Under the pieces are notes generated by a model that worked only from the letters and a program-made list of their open reading frames with translations, did no database searches and was not told the DNA's origin. From Rhodoligotrophos sp. CJ14 (GTDB lineage Bacteria > Pseudomonadota > Alphaproteobacteria > Rhizobiales > Im1), in the NCBI RefSeq assembly GCF_038811545.1, contig NZ_CP133319.1:4538001-4602000 (forward strand): a DNA stretch of 64,000 bases. Reading direction: 5' to 3'. The translations under genes and the position numbers were made by a program. How positions within the stretch are numbered: position 1 is the stretch's first letter; the number at the start of each line of letters is the position of its first letter. Shown here piece after piece: positions 20,675 through 29,401 of this stretch.

Positions 20675-23005
20675 ATGGGCTGGAGCATCGGGGTGCGGTT
20701 TCTACCTCCCTCAAGTCGCGCGACTTGGCGGTTCTCGACCAGGGTGGTGGCGCCTGTCGCGATTATGATGATGCTGGGCATCACCCTTGCGACTGTTGGA
20801 CTGTTCTGGGCGGTCCACCAGAGCGATCGGCTTTCCGTCGAGCGGCAGATTCGCACGACCCAACATGCCATAGAGGCGATGATTCAGCAGTTTGTCCGGC
20901 AGCAGGAGATCGTCGCCGTGTCCGATGAAGCGGCGCGACGGTTTGAGGAACGAACTCTCGATCTGCAATGGATCGACCACAACATTGGACTATGGCTGAA
21001 CCGCACCTTTCTCCACGACCGGGTCTATGTTCTCGATCCTCAGGGCCAGCCGCTCTATGCGATGGTCGATGGCACCCGGCAAAGGACGTCTGCCTACGAG
21101 CCTGTTGCGCCGGTGGTCACCCCGATCGTGGAGCAGCTGATTAACGTCCATCGGATGGACCACGGGCACAGAGCGCGCCCCGTTGCCGTCTTGAACCCGG
21201 AACGAACCCGGTATCACGCCCATCTGGTCAACATGTTCGGTCGCCCGGCTGTCGTGGGCGCCATGAAGATCATGCCGCAGACGAATGCGGTGCGTTCAAC
21301 CCAAAGCGGGGAATTCTTGTTGCTCAGCATTCGTCTCATCGACAAGGAACTCATTCAGCAGCTCTCGCGCAGAAATCTGATCGACAATCTCCGCTATTCT
21401 CCCATCGCAAATCCCGCGCCCGGCGAAGAGGTTCTACCGCTCAAAGATGATGGGGCGGGCACAATCGGCTATTTCATTTGGCGGCCCGAATTACCCGGCA
21501 CCCAGATTTTACGCACGTTGGGACCTGCAACTGCACTTGCGCTGTTCCTCATCGTGGGCCTGACCGGTATTCTTGTCTGGTCGCTGCGTCGCTCGACTCT
21601 GCAGCTTGAGAAGACCGTGCTCGAGCTGCAGGCGAGCGAGGCCCATGCACAGCATCTGGCCTTTCACGACACCCTGACCGGCCTCCCCAATCGCGCCCTG
21701 TTTAATGATCGTTTGGATCAGGCGCTCGCGCTCACCCGTCGCGGCAAGAAGCTGGCGTTGATCACCATCGATCTCAACCGCTTCAAGAATGTGAACGACA
21801 CACTCGGCCACCATGTCGGGGATAGTGTGATCAGCGAGGTGGCGCGCAGGCTCTCGCACCTGATCAGGTCGACCGATGTGGTATCCCGCATCGGCGGCGA
21901 TGAATTCGCTGTGATCCAGTTCGGCATTGGGAAGCGGGAAGATGTGGAATCTCTCTGCCGGCGGATCATTGCGGTCTTGGGCGAGCCCTTTCATGTTCTC
22001 GGGCGGCAAACTTTCATCGGGGCAAGCATCGGTGTGGCGCTCGCCCCCGACGCCGCGACCGATCGGACCGAGCTCATGCGCCGCTCGGATATCGCGCTTT
22101 ATCTGGCCAAGAACGAGGGCGACACCTACCGCTTCTTCACCGAGGCGATGGACGAGGTGGTGAAGCTGCGCGGCTCGATCGAAGAGGAGTTGCGTTCAGC
22201 GCTCGCCACGGGCGATGGCCTCGAAGTTCATTACCAGCCTCAGATCTCGGCGGCCGAGCAGCGGATTATCGGCGTCGAGGCCCTTCTGCGCTGGCGGCAC
22301 CCATCCGGCGTCTTCATACCGCCCAGTCAATTCATACCGATTGCAGAGGAATCCGGCCTCATTGGTCAGCTTGGCGACTGGGTTCTGCGGCAGGCCTGCG
22401 CAGCCTCGCACAGCTGGCCCGATCTGTTCATCGGGGTCAATCTCTCGCCCCTTCAGTTTCGCGCGCACGACTTTGCCGACCGGGTAATCAAAACCGTACA
22501 GGATTGCGACGCAGATCCCACGCGTATCGAGCTCGAGGTGACCGAGAGCGTGCTGCTGGAGGACGAGGAACTCTGCCGCACCGCATTCCGTAAACTGCGC
22601 AATGCCGGGTTCCGGATCGCGCTTGATGATTTCGGCACCGGCTATTCGAGCCTGAGCTATCTCAGACGTTTCGAGTTCGACAAGATCAAGATTGATCGCT
22701 CCTTCGTTCAGCATCTCGGGCACGCGGCCGACAGCCCCGCCATCGTGACCGCCATCGCCAATCTGGGCCGCGCGATGGATCTCACCGTGACGGCCGAAGG
22801 TGTCGAAACCGAAGCTCAGAAGCGCTTCCTCACTCGTGCCGGTTGCACCGTGCTTCAGGGCTTCTTCTTTGCGCGGGCTTTGCCCTTTCCCGAGATGGCG
22901 GCCGTGCTTTCATCAAAGAAGGGCAGTATCCAGACTGGCCGCTTGACCCGGACCGGACCACAACGTGCCGCAGCGCCAAAGCCACGGCGGGCTGCGATCA
23001 GCTGA
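20675..23005 (+). CDS. CHASE4-GGDEF-EAL protein (c-di-GMP synthesis/degradation)
   Basis: Membrane signalling protein of about 776 residues. Two hydrophobic segments near 25-47 and 285-307 flank a periplasmic CHASE4-type sensor. The diguanylate cyclase domain has an intact active site RIGGDEF (about residue 405). The phosphodiesterase domain follows with EVHYQPQ, VEALLRW, and the metal/catalytic motifs ELEVTES, DDFGTGYSS, and TAEGVET, all intact. Both activities are possible; one usually dominates. The start is uncertain (TTG 20663 or ATG 20675, both with weak ribosome sites). An imperfect CtrA-like box lies at 20537. It overlaps the convergent DUF488 gene by 8 bases. Confidence 0.93.
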   Translation: MGWSIGVRFLPPSSRATWRFSTRVVAPVAIMMMLGITLATVGLFWAVHQSDRLSVERQIRTTQHAIEAMIQQFVRQQEIVAVSDEAARRFEERTLDLQWIDHNIGLWLNRTFLHDRVYVLDPQGQPLYAMVDGTRQRTSAYEPVAPVVTPIVEQLINVHRMDHGHRARPVAVLNPERTRYHAHLVNMFGRPAVVGAMKIMPQTNAVRSTQSGEFLLLSIRLIDKELIQQLSRRNLIDNLRYSPIANPAPGEEVLPLKDDGAGTIGYFIWRPELPGTQILRTLGPATALALFLIVGLTGILVWSLRRSTLQLEKTVLELQASEAHAQHLAFHDTLTGLPNRALFNDRLDQALALTRRGKKLALITIDLNRFKNVNDTLGHHVGDSVISEVARRLSHLIRSTDVVSRIGGDEFAVIQFGIGKREDVESLCRRIIAVLGEPFHVLGRQTFIGASIGVALAPDAATDRTELMRRSDIALYLAKNEGDTYRFFTEAMDEVVKLRGSIEEELRSALATGDGLEVHYQPQISAAEQRIIGVEALLRWRHPSGVFIPPSQFIPIAEESGLIGQLGDWVLRQACAASHSWPDLFIGVNLSPLQFRAHDFADRVIKTVQDCDADPTRIELEVTESVLLEDEELCRTAFRKLRNAGFRIALDDFGTGYSSLSYLRRFEFDKIKIDRSFVQHLGHAADSPAIVTAIANLGRAMDLTVTAEGVETEAQKRFLTRAGCTVLQGFFFARALPFPEMAAVLSSKKGSIQTGRLTRTGPQRAAAPKPRRAAIS

Positions 23006-23384
23006 CCGCAGCTTCGCGCGCCACGAGCAGCGCCCGTAAGACGGAACGATGACAGCGGGCCTCATTCTCGCAATAGCAGCCAAGTGAGAAATTGGCATTG
23101 TGTGAGAGCGCGGCGAGCAGGTCGAGCGTTCGCTTGGCCGTAGGCGCGTTCATTTCCGCTCGGAATGCTTTCACGAATGCGGCCCACTCCTCATCCGTTC
23201 GCGCCGTCCTTGCCTGCTCGACCAAATCAGCGCTTGGCGAAAGATCGGGATACCAGACATCGAACCAGTCATCGGCCGCGTAACGTTCCTTGCGAACGCC
23301 GCGGGGCAGCCGGCGCACCGCGCCAATGCGCGTGCCCTCCTCGGCAAGACGTGGTGTACCCAGGCGAACGAAACGGAGGGGCAT
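22998..23384 (-). CDS. DUF488 family protein
   Basis: A 128-residue cytoplasmic protein. The family signature is seen in RLPRGVRKERYAADDWFDVWYPDLSPS and in the Cys-rich C-terminal motif GCYCENEARCHRSVL. DUF488 proteins are of unknown biochemical role; the Cys/His cluster suggests metal or nucleic-acid binding. It ends inside the last codons of the convergent c-di-GMP gene. Confidence 0.88.
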   Translation of the reverse strand: MPLRFVRLGTPRLAEEGTRIGAVRRLPRGVRKERYAADDWFDVWYPDLSPSADLVEQARTARTDEEWAAFVKAFRAEMNAPTAKRTLDLLAALSHNANFSLGCYCENEARCHRSVLRALLVAREAAVS

Positions 23385-23420
23385 GGCTGCTACTCTTGCT
23401 CACTATGCGCGAGGTGAGCT

Positions 23421-23456
23421 TAGAGCATTTTCGAGCGAAGTGGATACCGGTTCGCG
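23421..23456. repeat. Dispersed intergenic repeat, copy 2
   Basis: TAGAGCATTTTCGAGCGAAG followed by TGGATACCGGTTCGCG, 35 of 36 bases identical to the copy starting at 8930. It lies between the DUF488 gene and the end of the next minus-strand gene. Confidence 0.75.
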
Positions 23457-23475
23457 ACCATCTAAGAACTTAGCT

Positions 23476-24144
23476 CTAAAAGCGGATCTCCTGTTGCTCC
23501 CGTGGACATTCAGCGCATGTCTTGGCGGTCACCACGAAACTGCGCGCCCCGGTCCAGCGCAGTGTCTCGGGCTCGATCGTCCAATTCACTTGCGCCGTCT
23601 CATCAGGAAAGCTCCGGGACTTGCCGCTCGTCATGTCCACCACATGGAGCCACGATGCGCCCTCCGAGCGGCTTGCGAGCACCGCATGAGTCTCATCCGC
23701 GCTCCAGCTTTGCCAGTGCAATGGACCATAATGTCCAGCATAGGCCTTCTTCAGAATGTGCCGCTTGCCATCCGCAGCGAAAACCGACCAGCACAGCGCG
23801 TCCGATCCCAGGCCATCGCAAGCCTGTAGGATCCGGAACCGCCCGGACGGGGAGGGAGGAAACAGCACCACCTTGCGCGCGGCAATGGCCCGTCGGCCCC
23901 TCGTGCCCTCCTCATAGCCAGCCGCGAGCGGATCAGCCAGCCGGCGCTTGTCTTTGAGGAGCTTGCCCGCTTCGGTCAAGCTGAAGCCGCAGGCCGGGGC
24001 AGTAGGGGTCACCTCTACGAAAGCCTTTGTGCATAGAGCGGTCGCCGGAGCTTGGGCGCGAAGGCTGAAGGCCGGCGCAGTGAGGATCAGCAGGCTCGCC
24101 GCAAGCACGAGGGAAGGCAGGCTGCACTGGGGAACTCTCGTCAT
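23476..24144 (-). CDS. Exported protein of unknown function
   Basis: A 222-residue protein if read from ATG 24144; the frame stays open to 24396 but the upstream part is low-complexity and lacks a better start. The N terminus SLPSLVLAASLLILTAPAFSLRAQ is a signal peptide. The mature part has Cys residues spaced for disulfides (ALCTK, PACGF, QACDGLG, ALCWS, KTCAECP) and beta-rich, WD/TolB-like segments (HWQSWSADETHAVLASRSEGASWLHVVDMTSGKSRSF). A periplasmic beta-propeller-like or sensor role is only a guess. Confidence 0.65.
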   Translation of the reverse strand: MTRVPQCSLPSLVLAASLLILTAPAFSLRAQAPATALCTKAFVEVTPTAPACGFSLTEAGKLLKDKRRLADPLAAGYEEGTRGRRAIAARKVVLFPPSPSGRFRILQACDGLGSDALCWSVFAADGKRHILKKAYAGHYGPLHWQSWSADETHAVLASRSEGASWLHVVDMTSGKSRSFPDETAQVNWTIEPETLRWTGARSFVVTAKTCAECPREQQEIRF

Positions 24145-24326
24145 GGGGTCATGCCTCAAAGCCAAGCTGTTGTCCCCCGACGCTACCCCCAAGGATCTAA
24201 ACGCCGCCTTGCCGATGAAACCATGTGCACGCGCCAGTGTTGTTCGCGCATCGGCATCGGCCAGAGCAGCTGCCCGATTGACCAGAGCAGGACAAGGCAA
24301 TGCGAGCAGGCGAGCGGGGGTTGAAG

Positions 24327-25017
24327 ATGGGGGATCGGCGTATCGTTCTGGTGGCCACGATGAAGAATGAGGACCCTTCATGCCCGCCGAAGCCATTCAT
24401 CCGGATAATCGAGACAGGGGCGTAAAGCCTTTGCCATCAACAGCCATGTGCTCGGCCAAGGCGGCGGCTTCCTGATGGTGCTCGACGCCGATGACTGGGT
24501 GGACCAGCGCCTGGTGGAGGTCACCCGGGCCACCATGACGCTGGACCATGCTGTTGGCATTATCCAGGCGGGTTTTGCCGTGGATATCAGGAATTTGTAC
24601 GCAGCCCCGCTGCCTCACCCCCGCATATTTCCAGAGCCCTTTCACCGGATCTGCGGCTCGAGTGCGATCTTCTGGCTGAGGCCGAATGAGCCCGATCCTC
24701 TGCGCCGTGATCCCTATCAGAGGTTACATGAGCATTATCGGCTGAACGAAGCGGCCGCAGAGGCGCAGCTTGGCGTGACAGGGCTTCCCGTATCTGGCGG
24801 CTACATCGTCAACACCGATGATAGCCACTCCGAGACATATGGGCCCTATGCCCAATGGCGCAGACGCTTCAATCAGGCTGTGCAGGCTATAGGCGAGCCC
24901 ATTGATGAGCGATTTGCGGCACGGTTTGGCCTCTCGCTGGCCCAGCTCCACTCGGACTGTGGCGGGCGCGCTGGCAGATATGAAGGCGCCCTGCCGATGT
25001 CTTCACCTGCTGAATGA
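24327..25017 (+). pseudogene. Decayed family-2-like glycosyltransferase
   Basis: ATG 24327 opens a frame reading MGDRRIVLVATMKNED, the classic N terminus of a GT-A glycosyltransferase, but it stops at TAA 24425 after 32 residues. A different frame, open from about 24409, continues with FLMVLDADDWV (a DxD-type metal motif), HRICGSSAIFW and a plausible C terminus to 25017. The middle of the usual N-terminal domain is missing, so a deletion plus frameshift is inferred. The second piece could still be translated from GTG 24448 but would lack the nucleotide-binding half. Confidence 0.5.
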
Positions 25018-25200
25018 CATCATCCGGTTCACCGACACCGCAGTGGCCGTCACGACGAGCCCTGCCTGACTGCCGGTCATCCAGCTCGTCACAGCTTGAA
25101 CTTGATGATGCTGGCTGGGTCACAGCTCTGCCGCTTTCATGACCAGCTTATGCTGGCTGGGCGGACGGGTGTCATCTTGGCTCCATAGCGGGGCAAGCGT

Positions 25201-26013
25201 CTATTGAAGCGTACTGCAGCCGGATACGGATGCACCGGTCATCGTCAGCAGGTCGAGTACGGCATCGATGACCAGCTCTGGTCTGTCCGCCTGGATGAAA
25301 TGGCCGCTGCCTTGGGCGATGACCAGCTTGCCGCGTGGCGAGAGCATCGCTGTCCGGCGCTGTAGATCGAGCCAGAGCCGCTCCCGATCAGGGGTGTCCT
25401 GGTGATCGGTTGCTGCAAGGACGATCAGTGGGATATCGGCAAAATCCCGGCGAGTGTTCAGGGCAAGGATGCTTGATGAAACACCTGCTTCCTCCATCGC
25501 TGCGGTGCTGCCCTCTGGAGGTGGTTGCGTCGAGATGAACACACCCGGAGGCTCCAAGGGGCTTGTCGCATCGACCAGCACCATCCCGGCGGTCTCCTGC
25601 GGATAGTCCTTCGCAAAGGCCTGGGCATAGAGGCCGGCGATTGAGTGCGCCACCAAGACATATGGTGGCGGCAAGGTGAGCGCCCTCAGAATGTCCATGA
25701 GCTCTGAGGCCACCCTCTGCGCCAGAACCGGCGCCTTTGGCACCGGCTTGCTGCCGCCCGTTCCGGGCCGATCATACCGCAACACTCTTGCGCAACGGGC
25801 TATTGTTGGAGCGACGGCCCGCCAGCTTTCATGGGGCTCGTCGAGACCTGACATGAGGATGACCACCGGTCCGGTTGATCCGTCCACTTGGCCGGTGATG
25901 ATCAGACCGTTTTGCCGCAAGAGTGGCTCTCCCCGGGCTGGACTCATGGCGGCAGCCAAGAACCCCAGAAGAGCTAACGTCCAAAGTGAGCTCGGACAGA
26001 TGCGGTGCAGAAT
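25201..26013 (-). CDS. Alpha/beta hydrolase, probably exported, with a non-standard start
   Basis: An alpha/beta-hydrolase with strand-turn VVILMSGLDEPHESW (oxyanion region), nucleophile elbow VAHSIAGLYA, and C-terminal His in AQGSGHFIQADRP. The first ATG in frame (25947) lies after a segment reading LWTLALLGFLAAAMSPARGE, which looks like a signal peptide. That segment stays open back to a TGA at 26017-26019 but offers no ATG, GTG or TTG before the TTG at 25959; only ATT (26013) or CTG (26010) could start it, and both lie just after AAGGATGAG. Either a rare start codon or a cytoplasmic product from 25959/25947 applies. Substrate unknown. Confidence 0.7.
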   Translation of the reverse strand: MLHRICPSSLWTLALLGFLAAAMSPARGEPLLRQNGLIITGQVDGSTGPVVILMSGLDEPHESWRAVAPTIARCARVLRYDRPGTGGSKPVPKAPVLAQRVASELMDILRALTLPPPYVLVAHSIAGLYAQAFAKDYPQETAGMVLVDATSPLEPPGVFISTQPPPEGSTAAMEEAGVSSSILALNTRRDFADIPLIVLAATDHQDTPDRERLWLDLQRRTAMLSPRGKLVIAQGSGHFIQADRPELVIDAVLDLLTMTGASVSGCSTLQ

Positions 26014-26171
26014 GGCTCATCCTTTGTCCACTGGGAGTATCAGCCCAGAATTATGCTGCCGCGACCGGCATTGGCAAGCTCCAGCTTGGCGGATGGACCG
26101 GCAGATCATGCTATTGCCGCATTGGCCTTTGGGTCGGAAGGGAGGGTCCAGACAGCGTTCGCCTCCGGGTA

Positions 26172-26936
26172 TCAGCGCCAGCGACTAAAATCCGGACGGC
26201 GTTTTTCGAGGAATGCTGTTGCTCCCTCGAGTTGTTCTCCGGTTTCGAAATAGTCCGGTGCGACCGAGTTGACGATCTCATCAAGCTCCGTCCAGTCCAT
26301 GATCTTTCGGAACGAGGCCTTGAGGATCTTCAGACATGTCGGGCTGAGGGCAAGGAGATCGTCACACCAGCGTTTAACCTCTTCGTCGAGCTTGTCTGCT
26401 GGCACGACGGCGTTGATGAGCCCCCAATCGAGCATCTGCTGCGCGGAGTGCTTACGCGCAAGCATCCACATCTCGCGTGCCCGTTTGTGGCCAATGATGT
26501 TCGCCAGATGGGCAACTATGTGCCCAGCGGCCGGAGAGCCGATACGTGGTCCGTTCTGGCCGAAGATCGAGTGTTCCGATGCGATCGTGAAGTCACAGAA
26601 ATAGGCCATGTGATTGCCCGCCGCTATCGCATAGCCATTCACACGAGCAATCGTTGGCTTAGGGCATTCGGCAAGCATCCGGTTGATCCGGAAATCGAGA
26701 TCTTTGAGGCCGCCAGCTGCTTCCCAATTCACGTCACCGCCAGCGCAGAAGGCACGGTCGCCGACCCCCGTTAAGACCACAACGCCGACATCCTTGCGCT
26801 TCGAAGCCTCTTCGATGGCGACCTCGAGCTCTCGTATCGTGTCACCCGTCAGTGCATTGAGCACCTTTGGCCGGTTGATGGCGATGGTGGCGACCTGATC
26901 CGACACTGAAAATAGGATGTCTTGCAATTCCGTCAT
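26172..26936 (-). CDS. Enoyl-CoA hydratase/isomerase family protein, BadI/MenB-like
   Basis: A 254-residue crotonase-fold enzyme. The oxyanion-hole motif is DRAFCAGGD, and the central stretch CPKPTIARVNGYAIAAGNHMAYFCDFTIASEHSIFGQNGPRIGS matches the style of BadI (2-ketocyclohexanecarboxyl-CoA hydrolase) and MenB more than that of ordinary hydratases; the end KRRPDF also fits. BadI opens an alicyclic ring by a reverse Claisen reaction. The gene is divergent from the SDR operon across the first shared palindrome (26990-27007), so it most likely belongs to the catabolic regulon. Hydratase or ring hydrolase cannot be told apart here. Confidence 0.85.
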   Translation of the reverse strand: MTELQDILFSVSDQVATIAINRPKVLNALTGDTIRELEVAIEEASKRKDVGVVVLTGVGDRAFCAGGDVNWEAAGGLKDLDFRINRMLAECPKPTIARVNGYAIAAGNHMAYFCDFTIASEHSIFGQNGPRIGSPAAGHIVAHLANIIGHKRAREMWMLARKHSAQQMLDWGLINAVVPADKLDEEVKRWCDDLLALSPTCLKILKASFRKIMDWTELDEIVNSVAPDYFETGEQLEGATAFLEKRRPDFSRWR

Positions 26937-26984
26937 TGCCGATGCTCCACGCGGGACGACGCTGCCCTGGCGACATATTAGATG

Positions 26985-27022
26985 GAAAAAATGATCTGTC
27001 GATCATTGTTCATTTTGTTGAC
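26985..27022. promoter_or_regulatory. Operator A and divergent promoter of the catabolic island
   Basis: Contains AATGATCTGTCGATCATT at 26990-27007, a perfect inverted repeat with 7-base arms and a 4-base centre. Flanking bases to 27022 (AACAATG/TCAAC side on the minus strand) match those at 37997-38033 almost base for base. On the minus strand TCGACA inside the palindrome and TAATAT 16 bases on form a promoter for the BadI-like gene; on the plus strand TTGACA at 27018-27023 faces the SDR gene. A repressor bound here would cover both. Confidence 0.75.
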
Positions 27023-27111
27023 AGCCGAAGGCGGAAACGTCACTCTCGCGAGCAAAGGAAGTAGCGTCACGAGAGCTACAAAAAAGCCAATACCGTAGCA
27101 GGGAGGGATCG

Positions 27112-27876
27112 GTGCTGATCGGCAATGCTGCTCTGGTCGCAGGTGGCGGCCGCGGCATAGGTCGCGCGACGGCCATCGAGCTAGCGCGACGAGGCGCTGA
27201 CGTAGCATTCCTCTATCGCAGCGATGCGACGGCGGCGGAGGAAACCGCTTCCGCCATTCGCGAGACGGGAGGGCGCGCATTCCCCATCCAATGCGACGTG
27301 GCGGATGCCGGCCAGGTGAGCGATGCATTCGCGACGGCTTTCTCCGAACTGCCAGGCATCAATATGGTGGTCAATTCGGCGGGCACGGCCGCACCCACCC
27401 GATTGGTGAACGACCTCAGTCCCGAAGTCTGGGCCCAGTGTATCGCTGTTGATCTCAACGGGGCCTACAACGTCATCCACAATGCCGTGCGCCGCCTAAG
27501 AAAGGTCGAGACAGGCGGGGCCATCATCGCCATGTCCTCGATTGCCTCACAGATGGTTCCGCCCCGGAACAGTTGCGGAGCGGCAGCGAAGGCCGGGGTC
27601 GAGGCCCTCATTCGCGTGACGGCCCGCGAAGAAGCCCGCCACAACATCCGCGCCAATGTTGTTTCCGTCGGCATCACAGACACCGATATCATCCGGCCGA
27701 TCTTCGAGAAGTGGGGTCCGGAGACCACGGCCAAGGTCTTGAGAGAGATCCCGCTCGGGCGGATCGGCCAGCCCAAGGAAGTGGCAAACATGATCGCCTT
27801 CCTGCTCAGCGAGGATGCGGTCTATGTGACTGGTAAGGTCATGCAGATCGATGGCGGTCAGTTCATTGGCGGATGA
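27112..27876 (+). CDS. SDR-family protein lacking the catalytic Tyr
   Basis: A 254-residue short-chain dehydrogenase/reductase fold. The dinucleotide motif GGGRGIG, the NSAG motif and the Ser of MSSIAS are present. The YxxxK site is not: the stretch reads NSCGAAAKAG, where Lys is kept and Gly occupies the Tyr position, with Cys one residue before. The enzyme may be inactive, or use another acid. GTG 27112 follows a strong AGGGAGGGA. It is the first gene of a three-gene operon, 28 bases before the CoA ligase. In Pseudomonas Atu clusters two SDR genes (atuB, atuG) occupy a similar context. Confidence 0.88.
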   Translation: MLIGNAALVAGGGRGIGRATAIELARRGADVAFLYRSDATAAEETASAIRETGGRAFPIQCDVADAGQVSDAFATAFSELPGINMVVNSAGTAAPTRLVNDLSPEVWAQCIAVDLNGAYNVIHNAVRRLRKVETGGAIIAMSSIASQMVPPRNSCGAAAKAGVEALIRVTAREEARHNIRANVVSVGITDTDIIRPIFEKWGPETTAKVLREIPLGRIGQPKEVANMIAFLLSEDAVYVTGKVMQIDGGQFIGG

Positions 27877-27904
27877 TCAAAACACAGGTATCCGGGAAGA
27901 ATCC

Positions 27905-29356
27905 ATGCAACCCGCGCTCTCTCGAACCAACCTACCGCTGTACATCAAGTCAATTGACTGGGATGCCTATTTCGAAGTCATTCCGCCGCCGGACGTCTGG
28001 TATAATGAGATCTTCTTGTCATGGTCAAAGGACCAGATCCGCGCCTATCAGAACCATCATTTTCTCAAGATGATGGGCCATGCCTGGAAAAACCCGTTCT
28101 ATCAGAAGCTGTGGGGGGCGGCCGGGATCGAACCGGGCGACATCACCAGCATGGAGGATCTGCAGAAGCTACCGAGCTTCGACAGCGATGACATCAAGAA
28201 GAGCTTGGAGGCCAAACCGCCCTTCGGTGAGATGTGCGGTATCGAGTTTGCGGAATTTGCCCGCAAGTCTCCGCTGAAGCTGCAGACCAGCGGCGGCACC
28301 ACGGGAATGCCGAGGCCGACGCTCTACGGGCCGCTCGAGTGGGAGTATAATGGCGCTTTCATCGCGCGGACGATCTACGCGCAGAGCGGTAGGCCCGGTG
28401 ACGTGATGCAGATCACGAGCACCCTCTCGCTCGCCAATATGGGCTGGGCTTATTACAAGGCGTGTCATGACTATCTCGGGATCGTACCGATCACCACTGG
28501 AACAGGCGTGGTCACTCCGAGCCGCCGCCAGATGGAATATGCCCGGGCCCTCGGTGTGAATGCTTGGGTGTCGTTCCCCGAATATCTCACACAGCTGGCC
28601 AAAGTCATGAAGACGGAGCTCGGGCGCGATGTACGCGAGCTCGGCACCAAATATATCTGCGCCTATCTCGGGCCGGATGTCGACAATGGACTCCGCATCC
28701 AGCTGCAGGAGCTATGGGGATGCCCCGTCTACGACAATTACGGGACTCATGAGGGCGGTGCTCTGGCCTTTGAGGCAGAGGATCAGGAAGGTCTTTACTT
28801 CATGGAGGATGCCGTCATATTCGAGTTCCTCGATGTGGAGACCGGACGCCCGGTGCCGACTCGGCAAGCAGGGGATATCTGCATCACCCACCTCCATCGC
28901 CATATACCGCCACTGATCCGCTATAACCTCCGCGATCTCGGCCGGATCAAATATGACGGGGCGAGTGCACTCGGCAGCAACTTCCGACGCATGGACAAGT
29001 TCCTTGGCCGATCGGACCAGATGGTCAAGATCCGGGGGGTCAACATCTATCCAATGGCCTGTTTGCAGGCCGTTCGCAGCGATGATCGCTCGACCGGTGA
29101 ATGGATCTGCATTGCTACTCGGCACGAACGGGATGGGGTGCTGCGTGACGAGCTGACGGTCCGGATTGAATTGAAGAGCGACGGGCGTTCCCGCGAGGGC
29201 TTGAAAGAATATTACGAGAACCGCCTGCAGAATGATCTTGGCATCAAGATCGGCGTGGAGTTCGTGGAAGAAGGCAACCTGCCTGAGGCGAATATTGGCA
29301 AAGAAGGCAAGCCGCGCCGGTTGATCGATGAACGCGGCACGGTTAAAGCCTCCTGA
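27905..29356 (+). CDS. Phenylacetate--CoA ligase-like acyl-CoA synthetase
   Basis: An adenylate-forming enzyme of 483 residues, activating a carboxylic acid with ATP and CoA. It starts at ATG 27905. The AMP-binding P-loop is QTSGGTTGMPRPT; further motifs are YDNYGTHEGG, RYNLRDLGRI, KFLGRSDQMVKIRGVNIYP and the C-terminal catalytic Lys region NIGKEGKPRRLIDER. The architecture is PaaK-like, so a small, possibly cyclic or aromatic acid is more likely than a long fatty acid. It lies between the SDR and the TetR-hotdog gene and would make the CoA thioester that enters the pathway; in Pseudomonas the equivalent step is given to AtuH. Confidence 0.92.
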   Translation: MQPALSRTNLPLYIKSIDWDAYFEVIPPPDVWYNEIFLSWSKDQIRAYQNHHFLKMMGHAWKNPFYQKLWGAAGIEPGDITSMEDLQKLPSFDSDDIKKSLEAKPPFGEMCGIEFAEFARKSPLKLQTSGGTTGMPRPTLYGPLEWEYNGAFIARTIYAQSGRPGDVMQITSTLSLANMGWAYYKACHDYLGIVPITTGTGVVTPSRRQMEYARALGVNAWVSFPEYLTQLAKVMKTELGRDVRELGTKYICAYLGPDVDNGLRIQLQELWGCPVYDNYGTHEGGALAFEAEDQEGLYFMEDAVIFEFLDVETGRPVPTRQAGDICITHLHRHIPPLIRYNLRDLGRIKYDGASALGSNFRRMDKFLGRSDQMVKIRGVNIYPMACLQAVRSDDRSTGEWICIATRHERDGVLRDELTVRIELKSDGRSREGLKEYYENRLQNDLGIKIGVEFVEEGNLPEANIGKEGKPRRLIDERGTVKAS

Positions 29357-29358
29357 TC

Positions 29359-29376
29359 GAACCGCTGCAGCGGTTC
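29359..29376. repeat. Perfect 18-base palindrome before the regulator gene
   Basis: GAACCGCTGCAGCGGTTC is self-complementary without a loop. It lies between the ligase stop (29354-29356) and the ATG at 29402. It differs from the AATGATC operators. It could be a separate regulator site, a weak attenuating hairpin or chance; no T tract follows. Confidence 0.45.
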
Positions 29377-29401
29377 ATGCCGATGAAGGGTTGCAGAGAA
29401 A

